From assembly GCF_036248255.1 (NCBI RefSeq), contig NZ_CP109178.1, positions 4,960,001-5,024,000 on the forward strand: 64,000 nt of DNA, read 5' to 3'. How positions within the stretch are numbered: position 1 is the first letter of the stretch; the number at the start of each line of letters is the position of its first letter. The notes below the pieces were generated by a model. It saw nothing but the letters and a program-made list of their open reading frames with translations, had not been told where the DNA came from and did not search any database. Below are positions 46,476-54,983 of the stretch, in pieces. The translations under genes were made by a program, and so were the position numbers. The stretch comes from Streptomyces sp. NBC_01717. GTDB lineage: Bacteria; Actinomycetota; Actinomycetes; Streptomycetales; Streptomycetaceae.

Positions 46476-46724
46476 CTATTCCGTGCTGCCGTGCCACTGC
46501 CCCTCGACGCGGAACCACAGGTCCGCCGCGTAGACGGCATGGACGACCGGGGCTTCCCCCCTCGCCACCTGCAGGACCCTCAAGGCGCCGCTGGGGAGCA
46601 CGTCGTACTCGTAGACCACCTCGGAGTCGCCGTCCGTGGTGTCCGTGTACGAGATGTCCGCCACCCCCCGCTCCGCGTATTCCTTGGGAGGACGATCCTC
46701 GACCAACTTGACGAAAACACCCAT
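46476..46724 (-). CDS. Small hypothetical protein
   Basis: An 82-residue soluble protein that I do not recognise. MGVFVKLVEDRPPKEYAERG is followed by an acidic, beta-rich stretch (ISYTDTTDGDSEVVYEYDVL) and RVEGQWHGSTE at the end; the shape suggests a small beta-barrel or an immunity-like fold, but that is a guess. There is no signal peptide. The frame is open to 48437, but that part is antisense-frame of the FAD oxidase. ATG 46724 is 72 bases after the FAD-oxidase stop, so the two could share a message. Confidence 0.6.
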   Translation of the reverse strand: MGVFVKLVEDRPPKEYAERGVADISYTDTTDGDSEVVYEYDVLPSGALRVLQVARGEAPVVHAVYAADLWFRVEGQWHGSTE

Positions 46725-46795
46725 ACATTGACGATAGGACCGCCGAAGCCGTCGCGCTCGCCGGACGGCGTCCACGACCGAGGAGCCGGAACCGG

Positions 46796-48181
46796 TCAGT
46801 GCTGCTCGGCCGGCGTGATGTTCTGGTTGGCGTGGAAGAAGTTGTCCGGGTCGTAGGCCTGCTTGATCTTCGCGAGCCTGTCGTAGTGACCGCGGTAGGT
46901 GGCCCTCACCCGGTCCGGCGTCTCGCCCGCGCCGATGAAGTTCACGTACGTGCCGCCCATCGAGTGCGGATGCAGCTCCTCCCAGTAGTCCACGCACCAC
47001 TGCCTGAGCTTCTCGGCGCTGTCGGGGTCCGGGTCGATGCCCGCGATGACACCGGACCAGACCGCGTCCCGATAGGCCCAGGCCGTGTCGTCGGGGCCCA
47101 GCCGGTGGGCTGCTCCGTCCACCGGGTACAGATGCATGGTCGACAGATCGGTGGGGAGGTTCTCGGCGTACTTGGTGTGCACGTCGATGGCGCCGTCCGT
47201 GATCCGGTCGAAGAGATTGCCGCGCCAGTACCACTGCAGACCGGCCGGGAGCAGTTCGTCGAACATGCCCTGCAGCGCGGGGTACGGCATCGGTGCCGTG
47301 AAGTGGAAGGCCGGCGGGCCCGGTTCGTTCACGACCTTTAGGGTCTCTTCCAGGAGTTCGGGGTCGCCGGTCCAGCACCAGACGACGCCGCACATCTTCT
47401 GGCCGTGCAGCTCCTCCGGGAACGGCGGGCCGGGTGGCACGCTGAGCGCCGCGAAGAAGCCGTTCAGCGCCTCGGGCGCCTGCGGCAGGAAGTCCCGGTA
47501 CCACTCGAGGACTTCGCGGGTCCGGTCGACCGGCCATACGGTGATCGCCACGCCCACGGTGTCCACCGGGTGCAGCCGGAAGCTGAACGAGGTGACGACG
47601 CCGAAGTTCCCGCCGCCGCCCCGCAGCGCCCAGAACAGATCGGCGTTCTCGCTCTCGTTCGCGGTGACGAAGCTGCCGTCGGCCAGTACGACGTCCGCCG
47701 CGAGCAGGTTGTCCACCGTCAGGCCGTAGCTGCGGGTGAGATAGCCGTGGCCGCCGCCTAGGGTGAGGCCGCCGATACCCGTGGTGGACTGGATCCCGGC
47801 CGGGGTGGCCAGCCCGAAGCCGTGGGCGGCGTGGTCGAGGTCGGCGAGCCTGCTGCCGCCGCCGACGCGGGCGGTACGGGTGCTCGGATCGATGTGCGCC
47901 CAGCGCATGGGCGACAGGTCGAGGGTGACGCCGTCGTCCACCAGGCACAGTCCGCCACCGCTGTGGCCGCCGCCCCGGACGGCGAGTTCGAGACCTTCGT
48001 CGCGGATGAAGCCGACGGCGGCCATGACGTCCGCCGCGTCCGCGCACCGCACCACGGCAGCCGGACGCCGGTCGATCATGGCGTTGTAGACCGTGCGCGC
48101 CTCGCGGTACTCCGGGTCCTGCGGGCCGATGACCGGGCCACGCAGCGCGGTTCGCATCGCTTCGAGAGTGGTGCCGTCCAT
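46796..48181 (-). CDS. FAD-linked oxidase with BBE domain
   Basis: A 461-residue flavoprotein of the berberine-bridge-enzyme group. The FAD-binding PCMH domain covers about 35-215; VRGGGHSGGG contains His73, the usual site of 8-alpha-histidyl FAD, and GGLTLGGGHGYLTRSYGLTVDN is the second FAD loop. The cysteine that makes a second covalent link in many BBE enzymes is not at the usual place, so one-point attachment is expected. The C-terminal BBE motif is YDPDNFFHANQNI. It oxidises an unknown alcohol, sugar or secondary metabolite. ATG 48181 follows AAGGAG. It has no signal peptide and is divergent from the sulfite-oxidase-type gene. Confidence 0.9.
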   Translation of the reverse strand: MDGTTLEAMRTALRGPVIGPQDPEYREARTVYNAMIDRRPAAVVRCADAADVMAAVGFIRDEGLELAVRGGGHSGGGLCLVDDGVTLDLSPMRWAHIDPSTRTARVGGGSRLADLDHAAHGFGLATPAGIQSTTGIGGLTLGGGHGYLTRSYGLTVDNLLAADVVLADGSFVTANESENADLFWALRGGGGNFGVVTSFSFRLHPVDTVGVAITVWPVDRTREVLEWYRDFLPQAPEALNGFFAALSVPPGPPFPEELHGQKMCGVVWCWTGDPELLEETLKVVNEPGPPAFHFTAPMPYPALQGMFDELLPAGLQWYWRGNLFDRITDGAIDVHTKYAENLPTDLSTMHLYPVDGAAHRLGPDDTAWAYRDAVWSGVIAGIDPDPDSAEKLRQWCVDYWEELHPHSMGGTYVNFIGAGETPDRVRATYRGHYDRLAKIKQAYDPDNFFHANQNITPAEQH

Positions 48182-48330
48182 GGTCGTCTCCTTGCCGGGC
48201 GCGCGGACCGCCGATTCCTCCACGCTCCCGCCGGGCGGGGGGCCGTGCAATCGCGCGGAGCCGCGCAAAGAGCGACATGCGGTGTCGGGGAGCGGTGGGC
48301 TCCGGACGCCGGCGGGCGCACCATGAAGCC

Positions 48331-49485
48331 ATGGATGAAGGCCCAGGGGCCTTTGCCGGCGACCTCAGCCCACCGGGGCGCCTCGCCGGGCCCGGCGAGG
48401 GCATCAGCCCGGAGGAACTCGCTCTCGCGGCGCGCAACCATGGATTGCCGCTGGAGGCGCTGCGTCACGACCTCACCCCGCTCGGACTGCACTACGTACT
48501 GGTCCACTACGACATCCCGTACGTCCCCGACGCCTCCGTCGCGCGCTGGCAGCTCACCGTGCACGGCCGGGTCCGCAGACCGCTGGCGCTGGACGTGGCG
48601 GCCCTCCGGTCGTTTCCGGCCGTCACCCTCCGCGTCACGATGGAGTGCGCGGGCAACGGCCGGGCCCTGCTCGCACCGCGCCCGGTCAGCCAGCCGTGGC
48701 TGGTGGAGGCGGTCGGTACGGCGGAGTGGACCGGGGTGCCGCTCCGACTGCTGCTCGCCGAGGCCGGAATCGAGCCGGATGCCGTCGAGGTCGTCTTCAG
48801 CGGGGCCGACCATGGGGTCGAGCGGGGCGTGGAGCAGGACTACCGGCGGAGCCTGCCGCTGGACGTGGCCGCCGGAGACGATTCGGCAGCGCTGGTGGCG
48901 TACCGGATGAACGGCGGGCCGCTGCCGCCGCAGCACGGCCATCCGCTACGGCTGGTGGTGCCCGGCTGGTACGGCATGGCGCATGTGAAGTGGCTCCGCG
49001 AGATCCGGCTCACCGGCACCCCGTTCACCGGATTCCAGCAGGCGACGGCCTACCGCTACCGCCAGGAGCCCGGCGATCCGGGCCGGCCCGTCACCCGGAT
49101 GGCCCCACGGGCGCTGATGATCCCGCCCGGGTGCCCGGACTTCATGTCCAGGATCCGTTTCGTACGCCCCGGCCGCGTTCTGCTGGAAGGAAGGGCCTGG
49201 TCGGGGTGGCCGCCGGTCACCCGGGTCGAGGTGACCACGGACGACTGCCGCTCCTGGTGCGACGCCGAACTCGCCCCGCCGGACAGGAGCGGGGCGCACC
49301 TCTGGGCCTGGCAACGGTGGCAGTCGTTCTGGACGGCCACGCCGGGGAACCATGTCCTCGCCGCCCGCGCCACCGATGCGGCGGGCCGGGTCCAGCCGCT
49401 CACCCAGCCGTGGAACCGCGGCGGCTTCGGTAACAACCGCATCCAGCGGATCCCGGTCCACTGCGGGCCGGGACGGCCGGGATGA
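48331..49485 (+). CDS. Molybdopterin-dependent sulfite oxidase-family protein
   Basis: A 384-residue enzyme of the sulfite oxidase family. VTMECAGNGR places the molybdenum-ligating cysteine at about residue 106, in the ECxGNGR motif. VVFSGADHGVERG, PLPPQHGHPLRLVVPGWYGMAHVKWL and the C-terminal Ig-like dimerisation domain (VEVTTDDCRSW) are standard. No haem domain is fused and no Tat signal is seen, so it should act in the cytoplasm or be exported with a partner. The natural substrate could be sulfite, but related proteins reduce other oxides. A sulfatase lies far left in the same window, with no direct link visible. Confidence 0.88.
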   Translation: MDEGPGAFAGDLSPPGRLAGPGEGISPEELALAARNHGLPLEALRHDLTPLGLHYVLVHYDIPYVPDASVARWQLTVHGRVRRPLALDVAALRSFPAVTLRVTMECAGNGRALLAPRPVSQPWLVEAVGTAEWTGVPLRLLLAEAGIEPDAVEVVFSGADHGVERGVEQDYRRSLPLDVAAGDDSAALVAYRMNGGPLPPQHGHPLRLVVPGWYGMAHVKWLREIRLTGTPFTGFQQATAYRYRQEPGDPGRPVTRMAPRALMIPPGCPDFMSRIRFVRPGRVLLEGRAWSGWPPVTRVEVTTDDCRSWCDAELAPPDRSGAHLWAWQRWQSFWTATPGNHVLAARATDAAGRVQPLTQPWNRGGFGNNRIQRIPVHCGPGRPG

Positions 49486-49521
49486 GGGAGTACGCCGTGG
49501 CGGCCGGAGGGGCGGTACGGC

Positions 49522-49938
49522 TCAGATGAGGAGCTTCGTCTTCGCCTGCCGGAACTCCTCTTCCGTGATCGCGCCCCGGTCCTTGAGGTCCGCGAGTTTC
49601 GCCAGGTCCTCGACGCTGCCGCCGCTCTTCGGTGTGCCGCCACCCGTGTGACCGGTGCCTGCGGCCTCACGGACGTACGTCTTGAAGGCGGCTTCTCTCT
49701 CCTGGGCCTCCTTGAGGTCGCGCTTGCCCATGGATTTGCCACGCGCGATCACATAGATCAGGACGCCGAGGAACGGCAGCACCAGGGCCAGGATCAGCCA
49801 GCCCGCCTTGGCCCAGCCCCCCAGGTCGTCGCTGCGGAAGATGTCCGCGATGACCTTGAAGAGGAGGAACAGCCACATGATCCAGAGGAAGAACCAGAGC
49901 ATGGTCCAGAACAGATTGAGCAGGGGGTAGTCGTCCAT
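49522..49938 (-). CDS. PLDc_N/SHOCT membrane protein
   Basis: A 138-residue membrane protein. The first 70 residues hold two hydrophobic segments (LFWTMLWFFLWIMWLFLLFK and WLILALVLPFLGVLIYVI) of the PLDc_N type. A charged linker with KRDLKEAQERE follows, then a C-terminal SHOCT domain (SVEDLAKLADLKDRGAITEEEFRQAKTKLL split over about 105-138). SHOCT motifs mediate oligomerisation. Such proteins are common in Streptomyces and their function is unknown. The short gap to the sulfite-oxidase-type stop is convergent. Confidence 0.85.
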   Translation of the reverse strand: MDDYPLLNLFWTMLWFFLWIMWLFLLFKVIADIFRSDDLGGWAKAGWLILALVLPFLGVLIYVIARGKSMGKRDLKEAQEREAAFKTYVREAAGTGHTGGGTPKSGGSVEDLAKLADLKDRGAITEEEFRQAKTKLLI

Positions 49939-50106
49939 GTTCGGCTCCCTGGTCGTCGCTGTGGCGCAGCGTCGAATGACTGATGTCTGAATTCTGAATC
50001 AGTCATATCACCACATATAGCCGCCTGCTCGCCGTCGTTCGAGGCCGTTCCTCAGGGGGTGGTGCGGAGTACCTTGGAATCATGAGGGAGGCGTGGGCGA
50101 GGGCGT

Positions 50107-50328
50107 ATGAGAGCCGCAGATGAGTCCGCCCTGAGCCCGGTCGGGGCGATCGGGCGCGTGACCGTGCCGATCCCGCAGGACGGCCCGGGCGAAGTGCTGG
50201 TGGCCGTACGGGGTGGGTCGGAGGCCTACACCGCATGGTCGACGACGTCGATCGACCGCGACGAACGTGTGGTTGTCGTCGACTCGGTCTCGGCGCGCAG
50301 CGTGATGGTCGAACGGCTGCCGGCCTGA
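50107..50328 (+). CDS. Small NfeD-like OB-fold protein
   Basis: A 73-residue protein with the pattern of the NfeD C-terminal OB-fold: VGAIGRVTVPI, then GEVLVAV, then ERVVVVDSVSARSVMVERL. It lacks the membrane and protease parts of full NfeD. NfeD OB domains usually sit beside SPFH/flotillin proteins, and an SPFH gene begins 91 bases downstream, which supports both calls. It may be a partner that binds the SPFH assembly. Confidence 0.7.
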   Translation: MRAADESALSPVGAIGRVTVPIPQDGPGEVLVAVRGGSEAYTAWSTTSIDRDERVVVVDSVSARSVMVERLPA

Positions 50329-50419
50329 ACGCAGGAAGCGGAGCCGGGACCCGACCTCAGGGACCGACGCCGAGAACCCGACACCGCGATGAAAACGACC
50401 CAACGGCAGGAGTTCGCTC

Positions 50420-51616
50420 ATGTTGTTCTGGCACGTTCCCGCCCCCAACGAGGCGATGCTCATCTCCGGATCGAAGCGGCAGACGCAGGACACCCAGTTC
50501 CGGATCGTCACCGGCCACGGCAGTTTCGTCGTACCCGTGAAGCAGAAGGCGCGCATGCTCTCCCTGGCGCTGCGCGAGGCGGAGATCACCGAGGACTGCG
50601 TCACCCAGCAGGGCATCCGTCTCAACGTCCGCGCGGTCGCCGTCTTCAAGGTCGGTGACGACGCCGTCTCCATCGCCAACGCCGCACGCCGCTTCCTGTC
50701 CGAGCAGGACCAGATGGAGGAGCTCGCCGGCCGGATCTTCGCCGGTCACCTGCGTTCCATCATCGGCGGGCTGACCGTCGAACAGATCATCCGGGAACGG
50801 AACCGGGTCTCCCAGGAGGTCATCGCGGGCAGCCACGGCGAGATGGAGAAACTCGGCATCGTCGTGGACGCCCTCCAGATCCAGGAGATCGACGACGCCA
50901 CCGGCTACATCAACAACCTCGCGGCCCCGCACGCGGCCGCCGTCGCCAGCCAGGCCCGGATCGCCCAGGCCAGGGCCGACCAGGAAGCGGCCGAGCGCGA
51001 GCAGCAGGCCGCGGCGCTCAAGGCCGAGTACGAACGGGACACCGCGATCAAGCGGGCCGGCTTCCTCGCCGAGACCGAGCAGTACAACGCCCGCGCCGCC
51101 CAGGCCGGACCGCTGGCCCAGGCCAGGGCGTCGCAGGAGGTCATCGAGGAGCAGACGGCTCTGGCCGAGCGGCAGGCCGGGCTGGCCGCACAGCGGCTGG
51201 AGGCGGAGGTCAGGCGTCCGGCGGACGCCGAGGCGTACCGGCAGCGCACGCTCGCCGAGGCCGCCCGTGACCGGGCGAAGTTCCAGGCCGACGGCAACGC
51301 GTACACCGAACGGACCCTGGCTCAGGCGCAGGCCGACGCCAACACCGCCCGCGCCGCCTCGCTCCGGGACGGCAACCAGGAACTGATCGCTGCCAACCGC
51401 ATCGTGGAGAACCTGCCGGCGCTGGCCGACGCGGCCGCCCGCGGGATGAAGGGGGCCAATCTCACCGTGCTCAACGGCACCAACGGGGTCAATGAGATGG
51501 CGGCGGGTGTGGTGGGCCAGGGGCTGGCCATTCTCCACTCGCTCCAACGCAGCGCGAGCGCGGGGAAACCGGCGGTCGGCGCGAAGCCGGCGCCGCGCAT
51601 CACCGACTCGAACTGA
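50420..51616 (+). CDS. SPFH-domain (flotillin-like) protein
   Basis: A 398-residue membrane-associated scaffold. The SPFH domain fills residues 1-190 (EAMLISGSKRQ, RIVTGHGSFVVPV, RLNVRAVAVFKVG, IIGGLTVEQIIRERNRVSQEV). A long coiled coil rich in Ala, Glu and Arg runs from about 190 to 330 as in flotillins. The C-terminus ends with a small hydrophobic stretch (NEMAAGVVGQGLAILHSL). No N-terminal membrane span is seen, so membrane contact is probably by hairpin or acylation. Flotillin-like proteins organise membrane microdomains. It likely shares a message with the NfeD-like gene. Confidence 0.9.
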   Translation: MLFWHVPAPNEAMLISGSKRQTQDTQFRIVTGHGSFVVPVKQKARMLSLALREAEITEDCVTQQGIRLNVRAVAVFKVGDDAVSIANAARRFLSEQDQMEELAGRIFAGHLRSIIGGLTVEQIIRERNRVSQEVIAGSHGEMEKLGIVVDALQIQEIDDATGYINNLAAPHAAAVASQARIAQARADQEAAEREQQAAALKAEYERDTAIKRAGFLAETEQYNARAAQAGPLAQARASQEVIEEQTALAERQAGLAAQRLEAEVRRPADAEAYRQRTLAEAARDRAKFQADGNAYTERTLAQAQADANTARAASLRDGNQELIAANRIVENLPALADAAARGMKGANLTVLNGTNGVNEMAAGVVGQGLAILHSLQRSASAGKPAVGAKPAPRITDSN

Positions 51617-51733
51617 CCCGGTCGGGGCCGGGACGGGAAAGGTGCGGGAAGGGCGTCGGGGCCGTCCGATCGGGCAGCCATTTCATCGGTGGTCAGCAGT
51701 GCGTTCCTGATGGCGTACAGTTGTGTTTACCGA

Positions 51734-51807
51734 CGCGGGGTGGAGCAGCTCGGTAGCTCGCTGGGCTCATAACCCAGAGGTCGCAGGTTCAAATCCTGTC
51801 CCCGCTA
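51734..51807 (+). tRNA. Initiator tRNA-fMet (CAT)
   Basis: A 74-base cloverleaf with anticodon CAT. The acceptor starts with a C1-T72 mismatch and the anticodon stem ends in three G-C pairs (CTGGG/CCCAG), both initiator features. The T-loop is TTCAAAT and the discriminator is A. Confidence 0.95.
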
Positions 51808-51812
51808 CTGAA

Positions 51813-51853
51813 GAATCAGGCCCGGCATGCATTAAGCGTGCCGGGCCTGATTC
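51813..51853 (+). terminator. Terminator of initiator tRNA
   Basis: A 15-bp perfect stem (51813-51827 with 51839-51853), an 11-base loop and a short T-run, 5 bases past the tRNA. Confidence 0.88.
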
Positions 51854-52063
51854 GTGTTTTCCGTCCCCCCTTTGGCCGATGAGGAGTCGCCGCGCGACGC
51901 CGCTCCGGCAAACCTGGGAAGCGGGACGCATGTCCGCAGCCGTGCGCATACAGGTCAGGGTCAGCCGTGCGTGTGCCGTGCAGGGACAGCCGTGCGGGTA
52001 CGGGGTATGAGACAGGGCACACCGCCCAGGACAGCACAGGGCGCGCCGGGCAGGAGACCACAG

Positions 52064-53266
52064 GTGGGGATGGCGAAGGAGCTGCGCGGGGGGCGGGCCC
52101 GGGGGCGTGCCAGGGGGCGTGCCGTGGTGCGCGGCTGGGCCTGGTGGTTCGTGCGTGCGCTGCCGTTTCTGATGATCGTCGGTGGGCTCGTGTTCGACTA
52201 CCTCAGCCCACCGCCCTTCACCGCCGTCCCGATGTTCGTGGCCGCTCCGTTGATCGCCGCACCGTTCTTCTCGCTGACCAACACCGTCCTTACCGGCGTC
52301 GCCGCGATTTTCTCGATCCTCGCGCTGAGGTTGTCCAGCGGCACTCTGCTGCACATCGTGCCGTCCATCGAGCTCTCCACCGTGATCACGGTCTCGGGCC
52401 TCGCCGTCGTCATCAACCAGGTCGTACGCCGCGGCAACGAGCAGCTGGCTTCGGCGCGGGTCATCGCGGAGACCGCCATGCGGGCCGTGCTGCCGACGCC
52501 GTCCGAGCGGATCGGGGGACTCCATGTCGCCGCGCGGTACGAGGCTGCCCAGGCGGACGAATTCGTCGGTGGTGACCTGTTCGCCGTGGCGGAGAGCTCG
52601 TACGGAGTACGGCTCGTGGTCGGGGACGTGCGGGGCAAGGGGCTCGAAGCGGTCGGGACGGTGGCGGTGGTCATCGGCGCGTTCCGGGAGGCCGCCGAGC
52701 AGGAGGATTCGCTGGAGGGCGTGGCGCGGAGGCTGGAGCGGGCGCTGGCGCGGGAGGGGGCGAGGCAGGGCGGGATCGATCCGGTCGAGGGGTTCGTCAC
52801 CGCCGTGCTCGCCGAGATTCCGCCTGGTGCGGCCGAGGTGCGGATCGTCAACCGCGGCCACCCCGAGCCGCTGCTGCTCCACCCCGACGGTTCGCTGGAG
52901 GTGTTGTTCCCGACGGTGCCCGCGCTGCCGCTCGGCATGGACCTGGGGGTGTGGACGGACCGGGCCGACGTATGGGAGCTGGCCACCGGGATGACGCTGC
53001 TCGCGTACACGGACGGACTCTCCGAGGCGCGCGACGCCCAAGGGGTCTTCTACGATCCGGCGGCCCGGCTGCGCGGGCGGATCTTTCCCGGGCCCGAGGA
53101 GCTGCTGTCCGCGCTGGCCGACGACGTACGGCTGCACACCGGCGGCAGATCCACCGACGACATGGCGCTGCTCGCGGTCGCACGTCCCGCGCAGGGGCAG
53201 CCGAAGCGGCGCAGAACTGTGAAGATCGTGGGCCGGGATGCGAGTGAGGAAGGGCTGAGTCGGTGA
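52064..53266 (+). CDS. Membrane PP2C/SpoIIE-family serine phosphatase
   Basis: A 400-residue protein with three or four membrane spans in residues 20-120 (PFLMIVGGLVFDYL, VPMFVAAPLIAAPFF, TVLTGVAAIFSILAL, TVITVSGLAVVI) and a cytoplasmic PP2C/SpoIIE phosphatase domain from about 140. AVLPTPSERIGGLHVAARY, DEFVGGDLFAV, VVGDVRGKGLEA and LAYTDGLSEARD carry the metal-binding aspartates. Such enzymes dephosphorylate anti-anti-sigma factors. No kinase or STAS gene is adjacent. GTG 52064 is chosen because AGGAG lies seven bases upstream; ATG 52007 and ATG 52070 are alternatives. Confidence 0.88.
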   Translation: MGMAKELRGGRARGRARGRAVVRGWAWWFVRALPFLMIVGGLVFDYLSPPPFTAVPMFVAAPLIAAPFFSLTNTVLTGVAAIFSILALRLSSGTLLHIVPSIELSTVITVSGLAVVINQVVRRGNEQLASARVIAETAMRAVLPTPSERIGGLHVAARYEAAQADEFVGGDLFAVAESSYGVRLVVGDVRGKGLEAVGTVAVVIGAFREAAEQEDSLEGVARRLERALAREGARQGGIDPVEGFVTAVLAEIPPGAAEVRIVNRGHPEPLLLHPDGSLEVLFPTVPALPLGMDLGVWTDRADVWELATGMTLLAYTDGLSEARDAQGVFYDPAARLRGRIFPGPEELLSALADDVRLHTGGRSTDDMALLAVARPAQGQPKRRRTVKIVGRDASEEGLSR

Positions 53267-53678
53267 AGGGGCTTCGCAGGGCGATGCCACCGTGCGTAAT
53301 CGAAAGGCCTCGCTCCGCATAACATTTGACGCAACGTCAGAAACCGGGTAGTGGCTGAGTGGCGATCAACTCGCCCGTTTCCGCCCGATTGTGTCCCGTA
53401 AAGTCCAGGCCAAGGGCGTTAACGATCAGTGGGAACGGCTTGGAATCGGACCCGTCCGTCTATTAACGTTCGATAACGCAGCGCGGTTGTCCCAGCCGTC
53501 GTCAGTGGCGGCACCGTGCGCGAGCGCCGAATTCCGTAAGGGAACCGGGGAACCACCTACATGGGGTGAATCGGACACCTGTGTCTCGTGAGAGGCAGAG
53601 GGATCCGTAGGAGACCTTCCTGCTCCGAACCCGTCAGCTAACCCGGTAGGCGAGAAGGAAGGAAAGGAGTGCGCCCCC
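53267..53678 (+). promoter_or_regulatory. Long leader of the M23 gene
   Basis: No gene. The AT-rich element TTAACGTTCGATAACG near 53464-53479 and TTGACG near 53330 are possible promoter parts, and the riboswitch fills most of the second half. AAAGGAG at about 53663-53669 is the ribosome site. Confidence 0.6.
53515..53662 (+). promoter_or_regulatory. c-di-AMP (ydaO/yuaA) riboswitch
   Basis: The leader holds the conserved ydaO-type blocks in order: CGCCGAATTCCGTAAGGG, then GGGGAACC and ACATGGGGTGAATC, then CCGAACCCGTCAGCTAACC followed by CGGTAGGCGAGAAGG. The aptamer ends just before the ribosome site of the M23 gene. The known ligand of this class is cyclic di-AMP, which turns expression off; in Streptomyces the class is found before cell-wall hydrolase genes. 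No classic terminator hairpin is obvious between the aptamer and the GTG, so the switch mechanism is open. Confidence 0.93.
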
Positions 53679-54797
53679 GTGGCGTCCAACAAGCCTGCCC
53701 CCGAAGCCCCCTCCCGGTTCGGCTCCGACTTCACGACCGAGTACGGAACCGAGCAGAGAACCGATTTCGGCGCCGAGTTCACCACTGAATTCGCGACCGA
53801 CGGTTTCGGTGAGACCGACCGGGCGTGGGAGGAATGGAACCCCACCGAGGAGTCCGTCCGCCCCGTGCGCGGCAGGCACCGCGTCGTCAAGCAGCGCAAC
53901 GGGCTCGCCCGCAGCTCCACGGTGCTCGGAGTCGGCGTCATCGCGGCCGTGGGCGCGGGTGGCATGGCCACCGCGCAGAGCAAGCCGCCGGTCTCCATCT
54001 CCCTTCCCGACTCTCTCGCGGACAACCTCCCCGACGCCAAGTCCCTTCCCGGCGTGGGCGCCCTGTTCTCCGACGAGTCCGCCACCGACCAGGCGAAGTC
54101 CGCGGCTGCCACCGCCCCGCTCACCAGTGCCGGCATCACCACCGCCGAGGCCGAGCAGGGCACCACCGACGCCGGTGAGGCGCTGCGAGCCCGCATCCTC
54201 CAGCAGGCCGAGCAGCAGCAGAACGCCGCCGAAGCGGAGATCAAGGCCGCCGAGGAGAAGGCCGCCGCGGAGAAGGCCGCCGCCGAGGCCAAGGCGAAGC
54301 AGGACGTCGCAGAGGCCAAGGCCGCCGCCGAGAAGAAGAAGGCGGAGGAAGCGGCGAAGGCGAAGGCCGAGGCCGCACGGCTTGCCAAGCTCGCCGCCTC
54401 CTACGCCATCCCCACCTCCTCGTACACGATCACCTCGACCTTCGGTGAAGCCGGTTCGATGTGGTCCTCCGGTTACCACACCGGCCTCGACTTCGCGGCG
54501 CCGACCGGCACCCCGATCAAGGCCGTCCACAGCGCCACCGTCAAGTCGGCGGGCTGGTCCGGTTCGTACGGCTACCGCACGGTCCTGGAGCTCGAGGACG
54601 GTACGGAGCTGTGGTTCTGCCACCAGTCGTCGATCGACGTCAGCGTCGGCCAGAAGGTCACCACGGGTGACACCATCGGCCGTGTCGGAGCCACCGGCAA
54701 CGTGACCGGACCCCACCTCCACCTGGAGGTCCACACCCCGGACGGCACCGGCATCGACCCGATGACCTGGCTGCGCGACAAGGGCCTCACCGTCTGA
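53679..54797 (+). CDS. M23 (LytM-type) peptidoglycan endopeptidase
   Basis: A 372-residue exported hydrolase. A long N-terminal hydrophilic stretch of about 80 residues precedes a hydrophobic segment (STVLGVGVIAAVGAGGMA), so it is a signal anchor or late-cleaved signal. Residues about 165-235 form an Ala/Glu/Lys coiled coil. The catalytic LytM domain follows: YHTGLDFAAP (zinc His and Asp), CHQSS and GPHLHLEVH (second His pair). It should cut peptide cross-links in the wall. GTG 53679 follows AAAGGAG. Expression is expected to follow c-di-AMP through the leader riboswitch, in keeping with spore germination and growth control. Confidence 0.92.
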   Translation: MASNKPAPEAPSRFGSDFTTEYGTEQRTDFGAEFTTEFATDGFGETDRAWEEWNPTEESVRPVRGRHRVVKQRNGLARSSTVLGVGVIAAVGAGGMATAQSKPPVSISLPDSLADNLPDAKSLPGVGALFSDESATDQAKSAAATAPLTSAGITTAEAEQGTTDAGEALRARILQQAEQQQNAAEAEIKAAEEKAAAEKAAAEAKAKQDVAEAKAAAEKKKAEEAAKAKAEAARLAKLAASYAIPTSSYTITSTFGEAGSMWSSGYHTGLDFAAPTGTPIKAVHSATVKSAGWSGSYGYRTVLELEDGTELWFCHQSSIDVSVGQKVTTGDTIGRVGATGNVTGPHLHLEVHTPDGTGIDPMTWLRDKGLTV

Positions 54798-54983
54798 GCC
54801 CGCGCCGGTTCTCCGGCCCCGCGAACCCGGCAGTCCTGACGCTCCCCCCCGACGTCAGGGCTGCCGGTCTGCTGTCCCCGGTCCTTGCGACGCCGGTGCC
54901 GACGCCCGTGCGGATGCCCGTGCGGATCCCCTTTCATCCCCCGGTACGGAATAGCGGCCGCGGCGGAGTCCGTTGATCCATTC

